This document shows positions 32,122 to 41,225 of a DNA stretch of 53,788 bases, in pieces. Positions within the stretch are counted from its first letter, which is position 1; every line of letters begins with the position of its first letter. The position numbers and the translations under genes are program-made. Source of the stretch: Treponema sp. (GTDB lineage: Bacteria > Spirochaetota > Spirochaetia > Treponematales > Treponemataceae); the NCBI GenBank assembly GCA_017961705.1, contig JAGCWT010000113.1, positions 72,681 through 126,468 of the forward strand, given 5' to 3'. Under the pieces are notes generated by a model. That model searched no databases. It worked only from the letters and a program-made list of their open reading frames with translations, and was not told where the DNA came from.

Positions 32122-32442
32122 ATGAATCCTTTTGAAATGCTAAAAAACCTTGGAAATCTTAACGGTCTAAAGGAACAGCTTGAGCAGACCCAGGAAAAGC
32201 TTTCTACCATTACCGCAACAGGTTCTGCCGGCGGAAATATGGTGAATGTTACCCTTAACGGAAAGTTTGAGCTTGTGGACATTCATCTTGACCCAATTTG
32301 TGTGGACAACCGCGACATTCCCATGCTGCAGGACTTGATAAAGGCTGCCCACCATGACGCAATGGCACGTATTCAGGATCAGATAAAGGCTGAGCTTGGC
32401 CCTATGTTTGCCGGAATGAATCTTCCCGGTCTTGGTCTGTAA
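32122..32442 (+). CDS. ybaB: YbaB/EbfC nucleoid-associated protein
   Basis: A 106-aa YbaB/EbfC-family DNA-binding protein. The N-terminal helix (EMLKNLGNLNGLKEQLEQTQ) is followed by the three-stranded sheet with the family pattern GGNMVNVTLNGKFELVDIHLDP and the C-terminal helix (DLIKAAHHDAMARIQDQIKAEL). It forms a dimer that bridges DNA; in Borrelia the homologue binds a specific palindrome. It sits between dnaX and recR as in most bacteria. GGAGTGAAAA precedes the ATG, and recR starts three bases after its stop. Confidence 0.93.
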   Translation: MNPFEMLKNLGNLNGLKEQLEQTQEKLSTITATGSAGGNMVNVTLNGKFELVDIHLDPICVDNRDIPMLQDLIKAAHHDAMARIQDQIKAELGPMFAGMNLPGLGL

Positions 32443-32445
32443 AAG

Positions 32446-33042
32446 ATGAACGCTCTGGACGAAATTACCGAAAGCTTTTCCCGCCTTCCCGGTATTGGCA
32501 AAAAAAGCGCTGCCCGCATTGCAAACCACCTTTTAAAGGCAGACCCATCTTTTATGGAACGCTTTTCCAAGCAGATTGCCTCTTTGCAAAGCAGGATAAA
32601 GCCATGCCCGGTATGCGGTTCATGGACAGAAGGTGAACTTTGCTCCGTTTGTTCTGATATGACGAGGGACCGCTCAACAATCTGCGTGGTGGAACAGGCG
32701 CAGGATGTTTCTACGATAGACAATTCCCACGAGTACCACGGGCTTTTCCATGTGCTTGGTGGCGTTATTTCTCCGCTTGACGGAATTGGACCTTCCCAGC
32801 TTAGGATAGATTCACTGATTCAGCGGGTAAAAGAGGGGAATGTAAAGGAAGTGATTCTTGCCACAAACCCCACTGTTGAAGGCGATACGACGGCTCTTTA
32901 CATTCAGCGGATGCTTGCAGAAAGTGCTGGAGACTCTTGCACGGTTACGCGGCTTGCTTCCGGGCTTCCTGTTGGGGGAGACCTTGAGTATGCAGACAGG
33001 CTTACCCTTGCGCGTAGTTTTAGGGGTCGCGTAAAGGTTTAG
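32446..33042 (+). CDS. recR: Recombination mediator protein RecR
   Basis: RecR acts with RecF or RecO to load RecA at gaps. The 198-aa protein has the N-terminal helix-hairpin-helix (FSRLPGIGKKSAARIANHLL), the four-Cys zinc finger (CPVCGSWTEGELCSVC), the Toprim domain (TICVVEQAQDV, HVLGGVISPLDGIGP, ATNPTVEGDTTALYI) and the C-terminal GLPVGGDLEYADRLTLARSF. Standard length and order; last gene of the operon. Confidence 0.96.
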   Translation: MNALDEITESFSRLPGIGKKSAARIANHLLKADPSFMERFSKQIASLQSRIKPCPVCGSWTEGELCSVCSDMTRDRSTICVVEQAQDVSTIDNSHEYHGLFHVLGGVISPLDGIGPSQLRIDSLIQRVKEGNVKEVILATNPTVEGDTTALYIQRMLAESAGDSCTVTRLASGLPVGGDLEYADRLTLARSFRGRVKV

Positions 33043-33079
33043 GGGAATTTTTTTTCTTATTCTTTTGGACCTGCCTTTA

Positions 33080-33170
33080 TTTGCTAACCCGCTTTCCAGG
33101 GCTCCGCTTTCGCTCCGGCCCGCCTTGCGGCGGTCTTGCTGCGCAACCCTTCCAATCGGGGGTAGGCTTT
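33080..33170 (-). repeat. Dispersed structured repeat, type A core copy (minus)
   Basis: Minus strand: CCTACCCCCGATTGGAAGGG, hairpins TTGC-GCA-GCAA, CCGCC-GCAA-GGCGG and CCG-GAGCGAAAG-CGG, then AGCCCTGGAAAGCGGG. The outer stem is CCCG/CGGG. It lies between the convergent recR and ppk genes. Confidence 0.75.
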
Positions 33171-33220
33171 AATTTGCAGAAGGGCAGCTGGCTATGCAAA
33201 CATACAGTTCTTCTAAATAG

Positions 33221-33245
33221 ATTATCGGGTCAAGCCCGATAATGA
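33221..33245 (+). repeat. Short hairpin repeat, GGGTCAAGCCC type
   Basis: ATTATCGGG (33221-33229) pairs perfectly with CCCGATAAT (33235-33243) around TCAAG, followed by GAC. It matches the imperfect copy at 15606-15632. It may help end recR transcription, but no T-run follows. Confidence 0.6.
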
Positions 33246-33272
33246 CATTATTCTGGATTAATCAGTGATACC

Positions 33273-35420
33273 CTAATCCTTTCGCCTAATGATGAATTCC
33301 GTTTTGGGAGATTTTTCTTGTTCGGCAAGTCTTTTGTACCTTGTGTGGAATTCTTCCTGAACCCTAATTGCGGCTTCCCTTGCTGAAGGGGATTTTTCCT
33401 TCCAGGTTCCGTTGCTTTGCAAAGTAAGGCTGTGGGTGTTGTCCCTAAAGTACAAAAAGAGCATGTCTTTTAGCTGCTTAAAGACTTCCTGGTCGCGTAC
33501 CGGGAACATGAGTTCTATGCGGCGGTCAAGGTTGCGGTCCATCCAGTCTGCGCTGCTAAGGTAGAGTTCTTCGTTCCCCCCGTTCTGAAAGTAGAAGGCT
33601 CGGCTGTGCTCAAGGTTGCGGTCTACTATGCTTACTACGCTGATGTTTTTGCTCATGCCTTCGACACCCGGTATTAGCGTGCAGATTCCGCGTACGTTCA
33701 GCATGATTTTTACACCGGCTTGGGATGCTTGGTAGAGCTTTTCTATGATTTGCGTGTGGCAGAGGCTGTTCATCTTGGCAACAATCAGGCCGGGGGAGTC
33801 GTGGGTGCTCTGGCGGATTTCGCGGTCAATCATTTCTATGAGGCGGCTTTTTAGCGTGACAGGTGCCATAAAGAGGTGGTGCATGGGCTGGATTGCGCTG
33901 TAGCCGGATATTACGTTAAAGAAGAGAGTTGCGTCGTTTGCAATGTCGTAGTTGGACGTGAAGATGGAAAAGTCCTGGTAGTGGCATGCCGTCTTTGGGT
34001 TGTAGTTGCCGGTGCTAAGGTGGATGTAGCGCCTTATTCCGTCGCTTTCCCTTCTTATGACAAGGCAAATCTTTGCGTGAACCTTTAAATTTACAACTCC
34101 GTAGATTACGGTGACACCTGCTTTTTCCAGCTGGGAGGCCCAGGTTATGTTGCGCTGCTCGTCAAAGCGTGCCTTTAGTTCAACAAAGGCGGTTACGGCT
34201 TTTCCGCTTTGGGCTGCGGCTTCCAGTGCGCTTATGATTGGGCTGTCGTTGCCGGTTCTGTAAAGGGTAATCTTTATGGCAAGAACGCCGGGGTCTTTTG
34301 CGGCGTCCCTTATGAATTTTACTACCGGGTCGTAGCTTTGGTAGGGTACGTTAAGAAGCACGTCGTGTTGGCGGAATGTGTTCCAGAATGTATCTTCTTC
34401 CGGTAAGTCCTGGGGAAAAAAATGCTTCCATTCTGGGTAGGAAAGTTCCTTTGCGGAGGGAAGTCCTTCTGCCAAGGGGGCAATCTGCATGAGGGTTTCC
34501 GGGTCAAAGAGGCCGTCTACCTGGTAAACGTCGTCGTCCGGCAGGTTCAGCTTTTCTTGGATTATGCTGCGGATTTTTGCGCTTGTTGAGTTGCACACCA
34601 TGCGGACTGCAAAAGAATTCTGCCTTTTTTCCAGAACTTTTTCCATGGCCTGAATGTAGTTGGAGGTTGCGTCTTCGTCTACGGCAAGGTCTGCGTCGCG
34701 GTCAACCTTAAAAAGAAGCGTTTCCTTTGCGTTGTAGCCGGGGAAGAGTTCGCGGCCGTAGAGTGCGATAATGTCGTCCAGGGTGGCAAACTGCTTTTGC
34801 GTTGGGGAAGATGCTTCCGGGAGCTGAATTATGCGCGGAAGGTTTGACGGAATCTGGACAAGGGCAAGTGTGTATTCAGCATCGATTGCGGCGGAAAGCG
34901 GGGTCTGCTTTAGGTGAATGCCTGGCATGGGCACAAGGATGAATGCTGCGTAGAGGGAGCCGCCCCTTATGCTTGGAAAGACAATACCGTCTGCCCGCTG
35001 GGGGGTTAGGACAGGGGAAATGTCGTGCAGGAAATAATTTTGCGTAAAGGATTTTTGTTCTGCAGAAAGTTTTTCTGGAGGAATGTAGGCTATTCCTTTT
35101 GCGGCAAGTTTTGGCAGGATGTCGTTGCAAAGCGTTTCGTACTGGAGCTTTACAATTTCGTGGCAGCGCTTGGAGATTTGCCTTAAAAGCTGGCTGGGGG
35201 TAAGTCCGCTTGAATCTATATAGTGGGGGTCTTCTTCTTCTTGGCGCTTTATGGAAGCCACACGTACTTGGAAGAATTCTTCAAAGTTTGTGGAGGTGAT
35301 TCCCAAGAAGGCAAGTCTTTCCAGAAGGGGCACTTCTTTGCGGCAGGCTTCGTTTAAAACGCGGGCGTTGAATTCAATCCAGCTCAGTTCGCGGTTAAAG
35401 AATTTATAGTTAGCAGGCAT
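33273..35420 (-). CDS. ppk: Polyphosphate kinase 1
   Basis: PPK1 makes polyphosphate from ATP reversibly. The 715-aa protein has the N-terminal domain (FFNRELSWIEFNARVLNEA), the head domain, and two PLD-like catalytic domains with FVELKARFDEQRNI, the phosphorylated His448 in NLKVHAKICLV, and the second His in NLEHSRAFYF. SADWMDRNLDRRIELMFPV is near the end. ATG 35420 is chosen because AAGGAGGAC precedes it. The exopolyphosphatase gene lies upstream on the same strand, so synthesis and breakdown of polyphosphate are encoded together; a repeat separates them. Confidence 0.95.
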   Translation of the reverse strand: MPANYKFFNRELSWIEFNARVLNEACRKEVPLLERLAFLGITSTNFEEFFQVRVASIKRQEEEDPHYIDSSGLTPSQLLRQISKRCHEIVKLQYETLCNDILPKLAAKGIAYIPPEKLSAEQKSFTQNYFLHDISPVLTPQRADGIVFPSIRGGSLYAAFILVPMPGIHLKQTPLSAAIDAEYTLALVQIPSNLPRIIQLPEASSPTQKQFATLDDIIALYGRELFPGYNAKETLLFKVDRDADLAVDEDATSNYIQAMEKVLEKRQNSFAVRMVCNSTSAKIRSIIQEKLNLPDDDVYQVDGLFDPETLMQIAPLAEGLPSAKELSYPEWKHFFPQDLPEEDTFWNTFRQHDVLLNVPYQSYDPVVKFIRDAAKDPGVLAIKITLYRTGNDSPIISALEAAAQSGKAVTAFVELKARFDEQRNITWASQLEKAGVTVIYGVVNLKVHAKICLVIRRESDGIRRYIHLSTGNYNPKTACHYQDFSIFTSNYDIANDATLFFNVISGYSAIQPMHHLFMAPVTLKSRLIEMIDREIRQSTHDSPGLIVAKMNSLCHTQIIEKLYQASQAGVKIMLNVRGICTLIPGVEGMSKNISVVSIVDRNLEHSRAFYFQNGGNEELYLSSADWMDRNLDRRIELMFPVRDQEVFKQLKDMLFLYFRDNTHSLTLQSNGTWKEKSPSAREAAIRVQEEFHTRYKRLAEQEKSPKTEFIIRRKD

Positions 35421-35442
35421 AAGTCCTCCTTTTTGCAAAAAA

Positions 35443-35533
35443 AGCCTACCCCCGATTGGAAGGACGGGCGCAGCCCGTTGCCGCAGGCAATGGAGCGGGT
35501 AGGGTCCCGCGGAACCCTGGAAAGCGGGTTAGC
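35443..35533 (+). repeat. Dispersed structured repeat, type A core copy (best preserved)
   Basis: AGCCTACCCCCGATTGGAAG, then hairpins GGGC-GCA-GCCC, TTGCC-GCA-GGCAA and GCGGG-TAGGGT-CCCGC, then GGAACCCTGGAAAGCGGG. The outer stem is CCCG/CGGG and the second stem AGG/CCT. It lies in the gap between ppx and ppk, antisense to that operon. Confidence 0.8.
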
Positions 35534-35559
35534 AAAAAAAATACGGTCCAAAAAAGTAT

Positions 35560-37095
35560 TCAGACCAATACTATTTTATAGCCAAATACGTTTTCGAAAA
35601 GGCCGCCTTTTTCTTCTATGGCAAGTTTTTCCAAATTCAGGTTGTTGCGTCCCTTTACACGGAATGTAATGCTGTCTTTTGCAAAGTTTATTGTAAAGTC
35701 TGCAAGGTGCTGCCTGTGGCTTCTGTCCAAGGCATCTGCTACGCGCAAAATGGACGTGAGTTTTAGTACCGTCATGCGGGTTTCTCTTGGAAGCAGTTTG
35801 AATTCTGCATCGTCTGAAGGGAGTTTTGTTCCCTTGTGGTAGCGGGCAATTTGTGCAACGATGGAAATGTCGTCCCTGGAAAGGCCAAAGATTTCGCTGT
35901 TCCTGATGATGTATTCGCTGTGCAGGTTGTGGTTTTTTGCCCCGATGAACATTCCTGCGTCGTGAAGAATTGACGCTATTTCCAAAAGAAGCCTTGTGTG
36001 CGCGGGTAGCCCCAGTTCCATCTGCATTGAGTCGTATATGCGGAGGGCCATGCTGCGTACGTATTCTGCGTGCTTTTCGTCCCCCTGGAATTTTCTTAGC
36101 AAAGCTGCCGCGCTTGCTGCCACTTGTGCGGAGAATTCCAGCTGAAGTTCGCCGGAGGGGTTGGCTATGTTTGTTATTATTACGCCTTCCCTGAGGGATG
36201 TTTCCGGTACGATTATGGAGCTTGCCCTTGTTAGCTGAATAAAGTATTTGTATGTTAGCAGGGAAATTTTGAATGTCTGGGCATCGGAATAGTTCAGCTT
36301 GAATTTGGCAATTACTTCTTCTACGCTGTAGCGCTGGATTTCGTCTGCAAAGCGGTCAAAGTCTTCCCTCTGAATTTGCCAGAGGAAGGGGGTAATGGAT
36401 TTTCCTGTGAAAAGGGCGGCAATCTTCATGTCTGTGCCGACTGCTATGAATTTTTTTACCTTGTCCAGGTTCATTTCTGCATTGAACTGGGACTTTGAGT
36501 TGCGGATGAATTCTTCTATATAGCTTCTGGCATCTTCTATTCCGCCTTTTATTGAACGCACCTGCTGCTCTATGATTACGGTTCCAAGCCTTATGCTGTG
36601 GGCTCCAGCCATGCGGCCGTTTTCTATGAGCATCATTTCTGTGGTTCCGCCTGCAATTTCCAGTATTACGGAGTCGTCCTGCATTATGTCCTGGCCGTCT
36701 ACCCTTGCTCCTTTTAGGCATTCGGTTACGGCTATGTACATTAGGCGGTTTTCTTCCAGGCCGTCTATTACGCGTACGGTAAAGCCTGTCTTGATTTTGA
36801 TTCTGTCTACAAAGGGGTCTCTGTTGGTGGATTCGCGGACTGCGCTGGTTCCAAGGACGATTGTGTCTTTTGGCTGGATGCCCCAGGATTTTAGCTGTTC
36901 TGCAAAGCGGCGGAGAATTTGCAGGCAGGAGATCATGGTTTCCCTGCTGATTACTCCGGATGTGAATACGTCACGCCCAATGTTTGCCGGAAGTTCGCTT
37001 CTGTCGAGGATATTGCGCTTTTTGTCTTCTGTGATTTCGACCACAAGCATGCGTATGCCGGTGGAGCCGATTTCTATAACAGCCTGCTGTTGCAT
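35560..37095 (-). CDS. ppx: Exopolyphosphatase / pppGpp phosphohydrolase (Ppx/GppA)
   Basis: A 511-aa protein. Residues 1-310 form the Ppx/GppA ASKHA fold: VIEIGSTGIRMLVVEI (phosphate-1 loop), VLGTSAVRESTNRDPFV and VILEIAGGTTEMMLIENG (phosphate-2 loop). Residues about 330-480 are an HD domain (LLEIASILHDAGMFIG, then IVAQIARYHKG). It should hydrolyse polyphosphate or pppGpp; the two activities cannot be separated from sequence. The ATG starts one base after the stop of the upstream glycosidase gene, so the two are tightly coupled. ppk follows 140 bases downstream. Confidence 0.9.
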   Translation of the reverse strand: MQQQAVIEIGSTGIRMLVVEITEDKKRNILDRSELPANIGRDVFTSGVISRETMISCLQILRRFAEQLKSWGIQPKDTIVLGTSAVRESTNRDPFVDRIKIKTGFTVRVIDGLEENRLMYIAVTECLKGARVDGQDIMQDDSVILEIAGGTTEMMLIENGRMAGAHSIRLGTVIIEQQVRSIKGGIEDARSYIEEFIRNSKSQFNAEMNLDKVKKFIAVGTDMKIAALFTGKSITPFLWQIQREDFDRFADEIQRYSVEEVIAKFKLNYSDAQTFKISLLTYKYFIQLTRASSIIVPETSLREGVIITNIANPSGELQLEFSAQVAASAAALLRKFQGDEKHAEYVRSMALRIYDSMQMELGLPAHTRLLLEIASILHDAGMFIGAKNHNLHSEYIIRNSEIFGLSRDDISIVAQIARYHKGTKLPSDDAEFKLLPRETRMTVLKLTSILRVADALDRSHRQHLADFTINFAKDSITFRVKGRNNLNLEKLAIEEKGGLFENVFGYKIVLV

Positions 37096-37096
37096 C

Positions 37097-38539
37097 CTAT
37101 AGTTTGTCTATGAGCATTGAGCATTTTCCAGATGGAATTGGGAGCGTTTTTTTCTTTTGGTCAAGGATGTTGATCGTAAAGTAGTAGAGCTTTTCGCTTT
37201 CCATCTGGATTTCCCAGCCGCGCGTACTTTTGTTGCTGAGGATTGTGATAAGGTTGCGCTTGAGGGAGAGCTTTTCAATACCCATGATTTCAAGATTGGG
37301 GATTACCCAGTCTACGGTTTTGCGTGGAAGGCTTATGCTAAGGCCTATTACGTTTTCTATCATCAGGGCGATTGTGGAAAGTCCCGTAAAGTGCAGGAAC
37401 CTCTTGCGCGGGAAGTCGGCATTGTTCTTTAGCTGGGCGGGGCCTTCTTTTGTAGGAAGATATGCTTCGTACAAATCACCTTTTTCTTTTGAATTAAGGG
37501 GACTTAAAGCTTCCAGTATGTAGTAGAGGTGGCGGATTGCACACTCGCGGGCAAATGCATAACGCTGGTAACGCTCCAGACCCTTTATTACCATAAAGTT
37601 GAATGGCGGGAATACTGAACCCAGGAAGCCTTCTCCGCTTTCCTTAAATTCCGGGCTGTCTGCGCTCAAAGTTGGGAAAGGATGGTCGGTTCCAAAGGTG
37701 TCGGGGTTGCTAAGATGCTCAATAAGCACGTCTGCACGGTCTGCGTTGGGAAGTTCTGCAAGAAGAGGCCAGAAACCTGCGATAGTCTTTTGTGAGAGCC
37801 GCTTTTCGTCCTTGTCCAAGTCGTAGTAAAAGCCTGTGTCGTTGTCCCACATGAGGGAGTTGATTCTTGTCTTAAGGCTAAAGTACATCTTTTTGTACTT
37901 AAAGCTCAAATCCTTGTCGTTAAGGATGTCTCCCAAAGCGGACATGTAGGATGCGTTTATTGCCATGCAGCAGTTAAAGTCCACTGGATAGAAGGCTCCC
38001 TTGCGCGGAGAGTTGAACATTGTGGAGAACTGGAAAGGCACGGAATAAAGTCCGTTGGGCTGCTTAAAGGTGCGCTCAATCCAGTCCATGTACCTCTGGA
38101 GAACCGGCATTACTTCCTTTATGCGGCGTTTGTTGGCACTCTTGTGGTAAAGGTTGAATTCTGCCCATGCAAAGATAGGTATGCCTATACCTTCGGGGTT
38201 TGAACTGTCTGTTACCGGCAGGTTGGTCTGGGTGTCGTACTTCCAGCGTATGGCCCCGTTTTCTTCCTGACGGGCATAAAAATAGTCAATGTTCTTATTT
38301 GCGGGGAAATTTCTGTTTGAATAAACCAGAAAGAACGAAGAGAAAATGGCTTCCGCCTGGTCGAGTATTAAGAGAGTCTGCCCCTGCTGTGCTACTGGGT
38401 ATACAAAAAGGCCTTCTGCTGATTTTTCTCCGCTTGCCGGATCAATCCAATAGTCAGACAGCCAGTTCCATGTTTTGTCGTATATATCTACAAAATCCTG
38501 GTCATAGAAGTGGATTTTGGGGAAATCTCTCTTGTTCAA
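37097..38539 (-). CDS. (alpha/alpha)6-barrel glycosidase, trehalase/MGH1-like
   Basis: A 480-aa protein with the repeated helical pattern and motifs of six-hairpin glycosidases: FVYPVAQQGQTLLILDQAEA, ARQEENGAIRWKYD, GIPIFAWAEFNLY, KGAFYPVDFNCCMAINASYM, LMWDNDTGFYYDLD and GSVFPPFNFMVIKGL. The WDNDTGFYYD element is common to trehalase, GH63 and mannosylglycerate-hydrolase-like enzymes, which hydrolyse small alpha-glucosides. There is no signal peptide, so it acts in the cytoplasm. The start is TTG at 38537-38539 with AGGAG six bases upstream. It is the first gene of the ppx-ppk operon, which suggests a link between a storage or compatible sugar and polyphosphate; this is inference. Confidence 0.68.
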   Translation of the reverse strand: MNKRDFPKIHFYDQDFVDIYDKTWNWLSDYWIDPASGEKSAEGLFVYPVAQQGQTLLILDQAEAIFSSFFLVYSNRNFPANKNIDYFYARQEENGAIRWKYDTQTNLPVTDSSNPEGIGIPIFAWAEFNLYHKSANKRRIKEVMPVLQRYMDWIERTFKQPNGLYSVPFQFSTMFNSPRKGAFYPVDFNCCMAINASYMSALGDILNDKDLSFKYKKMYFSLKTRINSLMWDNDTGFYYDLDKDEKRLSQKTIAGFWPLLAELPNADRADVLIEHLSNPDTFGTDHPFPTLSADSPEFKESGEGFLGSVFPPFNFMVIKGLERYQRYAFARECAIRHLYYILEALSPLNSKEKGDLYEAYLPTKEGPAQLKNNADFPRKRFLHFTGLSTIALMIENVIGLSISLPRKTVDWVIPNLEIMGIEKLSLKRNLITILSNKSTRGWEIQMESEKLYYFTINILDQKKKTLPIPSGKCSMLIDKL

Positions 38540-38555
38540 CTGATTCTCCTATAAT

Positions 38556-38684
38556 ATGAAATATATTATACCATATTTTTTAAAAAAGAGGTATAATTTA
38601 GAAAATTTTTTTTAAAATTTTAACAGAAAAAGCTATTTCTCTGTTGACAAAACTTTAAAAAACTTAGGTACTGAAAAGATACAT
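38556..38684. promoter_or_regulatory. AT-rich divergent promoter region
   Basis: On the minus strand GGTATAATATA near 38573 supplies a -10 for the glycosidase gene, with A/T tracts upstream like an UP element. On the plus strand TTGACA (38644-38649) and GGTACT (38667-38672) have a 17-base spacer, giving a leader of only about six bases for the next gene. No ribosome-binding site is visible before the plus-strand ATG. Confidence 0.5.
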
Positions 38685-41159
38685 ATGTACAAGACTTATA
38701 TTTACTTGGAAGTCCGGGTGCTTCTTTCTGCCGTGCCCGGTGTTTTTTTGACAGAAAGCGAGTCTTCCGGCAAGCATGATATACTTACTGCAAAGGCTGA
38801 ATTCCTTAAGCGCAACAATGGCGGTGCAAAAGTTCTTTCCGTTGCGGTGCAGCCGTCTGCCCTCCACAAGGCGGTGTCTTTTGTCCGCGCGGTTGGCGGA
38901 ACAGTGGAAGAGAAGGTTTTTCTTGAGCATCTGACCGGTAACATTCAGGAACCACCGGATGACCGCAACTTTACCGGCTTTTCCGTAAAAGTGGGGCACG
39001 GTGGAAGCCTGGACATAATGTTCCACCAAAAGCCAAAGAAAATCACTTTTGAAGAAGTGCGCATAGAAGAAAATGCCGGCCATTTGGTTCGTTCAAGCGG
39101 CAAAAACGGTGGAAAGGCACGCATGGACTGGACCTTTGCAGGCTGCCCCAGCATGAGAATCCGCACCAGCGCAGTTTTTGAGCTTGGGGAAGAAGCCGAG
39201 CTCTTTTTGAACGAGCTTTACACGACCCTTTCCTACCTTAAGCTTGTAACAGGCGACCTTGACGAGGGCAGCATAAGGTGCAATGCCTACGTCTGTATTT
39301 CCGACGAATCTGGCTTGGGTGAAAGTAAGCAGGAAGGCCTTGTAAAACTCCGCAACCTTAATTCATTCAACTTTGTGCGCGATGCCGTAAATGCTGAACT
39401 GTCCCGCCAAGAGGAAATCCTTTCTGCCGGCGGAAAAATCACCAGCGAAAGCCGCTTGTGGATTGCAGAAAGCAAAATGTCGCAGACCTGGCAGAACCGC
39501 GAAAGCTTTGTAAACCAGTTTAAGACGGTGGAGCCTTTGGTTCAGGTAATGCTTATTCATCAGGCAGGAAGTGGCAGTTCAGTTTCCATAGAGCTACCTT
39601 CAGCAAGACGCTCACGTTTTATGAAGCAGTATGGGCTTTCCAGGCTAAGGGCCCGCTTTTTGTGCTCAAAAAAAGATATTGCCGACTACTTTGAAGAAGC
39701 CGTACAAGCCGGAGCAGAACCGCTGCTTACTTCCCACTGGATGGCCGGTGAACTGATGAAGCTCCTTAACCAAAAGAAAAGCGGAATAAATTTGGGTCAA
39801 CTGAATGCACAAAGGTTTGCTTCCATAATGAAAATGCTTGGCGAAGGCAAAATTCATTCAGGAATAGCAAAAAGCCTCATGCAGGAAACCTTTTCTACAG
39901 GGGAGGAGCCTGAGGAAATTGTAAAAAGCAAGAACCTTACGCTGCTTTCCGAAGAAGAAGAGATACTGCCTTTTGTAAAAGAAGCCTTGGAAGAAGACCA
40001 AAAAAGTGCCGCTGCACTAAAAAACGGAGACATGGCTCCTCTGGACAGAATTACGGGGCTTGTAATGAAAAAGACAGAAGGCCGTGCTGTTCCCGCAAAA
40101 GTAAAAAGCATTATAAAGTCCTACCTAAAAATAAGCGTAGTCTATATTCTTACGATGGGCGGTTCAATTTCTGCCAAAAAAGATTCTTCCGGAACGATTG
40201 TGCCGGGGGACGCAAAGGTAATCCGTGAGCTTCTGGAAACTTCCGACAAGGAGCCTGTAATCGTAACGCCTGTGCGCTCAATGCTAAGCGAAGAAACAGA
40301 GCCTGGCGACTGGGCAGCCCTGGTAGCCGCAATAAAAGAGCGCATGGAAAGCGGAACCGCAAACGGTATTGTAGTAACCCACGGAACGGACACCCTGCCT
40401 TATACAGCCGCGCTTTTGTTCTGGCTCTTTGCATCGTCTTCTGTTCCCGTAGTGCTTACTGCATCTGTTTCTTTGCCGCAAGACAGCGAGGAAGCAAGGG
40501 AAAACATTGCTCTTGCAGTAAAAACCGCCCGCAGCCAAAAAAACGGAGTCTACGTAGCCTTTGGTGGAACTTTGTACTCTCCGCTCAACCTAAAATTCGT
40601 AGGCTCAGGATTTTCACAGCCAGAACCTTTGCAGGGCGGAAAGCTTAAAATTTTTGCCAACTGGAACATGCCTTCCCCAAAATTCAGTGCCAACTGCCAG
40701 ACCAGCCGTGCTTTTGAGACCGTGAACCTTCCCGAAACAGACATAATGACCCGCCTTTTTAACGAAGCGGCCTTTAGGCTTGCCGTAGTAAGGCTCTACC
40801 CAGGACTTACCTGTTGCCGCCTTGAAAAAATGATAAACGGAACCGACGGTGCGGACACAATAATCCTTGAACTTTATGCTTCCGGTACGGGCAACATGAA
40901 GGGTGGTGACTATTCGCTAAAGCCACTTCTTCTTAGCGGTCACAAGAAAGGCAAGAAATTCTACTGCACTTCCCAGCAGGAAAATTCGGTGGACTTTTCT
41001 TCTTATTCAACAAGTGCGGAAGTTTGGAGCAAGGGAGCTGTGCCAATGGGGGCTCTAACAACGGAATCTGCGGTGGCGCTCTATTTTGCCTCTTACCTTA
41101 TTGCGGACAATGACGATGAGCTTGCGGAATTAATGGAAGGAGGGGCAGAGGTTTTGTAG
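38685..41159 (+). CDS. Fusion of a GatB-like domain with a type I L-asparaginase (GatD-like) domain
   Basis: An 824-aa single chain. Residues 1-300 resemble the GatB/GatE cradle: ARMDWTFAGCPSMRIRTS, TGDLDEGSIRCNAYVCIS (189-206, GatB MxEGSxRxDxNVS) and VKLRNLNSFNFV (220-231). Residues about 325-480 match the GatB/YqeY tail and end LDRITGLVMKKTEGRAVPAK. Residues 482-824 form an L-asparaginase with all catalytic motifs: Thr490 in LTMGGSIS, Thr568-Asp569 in THGTDTLP, and Lys637. The GatB N-terminus is changed: LEVHxQL is LEVRVLL and the zinc Cys motif is missing. Archaeal GatD and GatE are separate chains that amidate Glu-tRNA(Gln); here both parts are in one bacterial protein. No gatA or gatC is nearby. 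Substrate is unknown. Confidence 0.8.
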   Translation: MYKTYIYLEVRVLLSAVPGVFLTESESSGKHDILTAKAEFLKRNNGGAKVLSVAVQPSALHKAVSFVRAVGGTVEEKVFLEHLTGNIQEPPDDRNFTGFSVKVGHGGSLDIMFHQKPKKITFEEVRIEENAGHLVRSSGKNGGKARMDWTFAGCPSMRIRTSAVFELGEEAELFLNELYTTLSYLKLVTGDLDEGSIRCNAYVCISDESGLGESKQEGLVKLRNLNSFNFVRDAVNAELSRQEEILSAGGKITSESRLWIAESKMSQTWQNRESFVNQFKTVEPLVQVMLIHQAGSGSSVSIELPSARRSRFMKQYGLSRLRARFLCSKKDIADYFEEAVQAGAEPLLTSHWMAGELMKLLNQKKSGINLGQLNAQRFASIMKMLGEGKIHSGIAKSLMQETFSTGEEPEEIVKSKNLTLLSEEEEILPFVKEALEEDQKSAAALKNGDMAPLDRITGLVMKKTEGRAVPAKVKSIIKSYLKISVVYILTMGGSISAKKDSSGTIVPGDAKVIRELLETSDKEPVIVTPVRSMLSEETEPGDWAALVAAIKERMESGTANGIVVTHGTDTLPYTAALLFWLFASSSVPVVLTASVSLPQDSEEARENIALAVKTARSQKNGVYVAFGGTLYSPLNLKFVGSGFSQPEPLQGGKLKIFANWNMPSPKFSANCQTSRAFETVNLPETDIMTRLFNEAAFRLAVVRLYPGLTCCRLEKMINGTDGADTIILELYASGTGNMKGGDYSLKPLLLSGHKKGKKFYCTSQQENSVDFSSYSTSAEVWSKGAVPMGALTTESAVALYFASYLIADNDDELAELMEGGAEVL

Positions 41160-41225
41160 GAATTCTTTTTGGACGGCATGCCTATTTTTACTGTGCCCGG
41201 CCCTTCGGGACCGGTCAAATTCCTT

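Noticed and set aside
33080-33170. Integron attC site
   Set aside because: GCTAACCC and GGGTTAGC suggested attC, but the core sites GTTRRRY and RYYYAAC do not fit and no integrase or cassette array is present.
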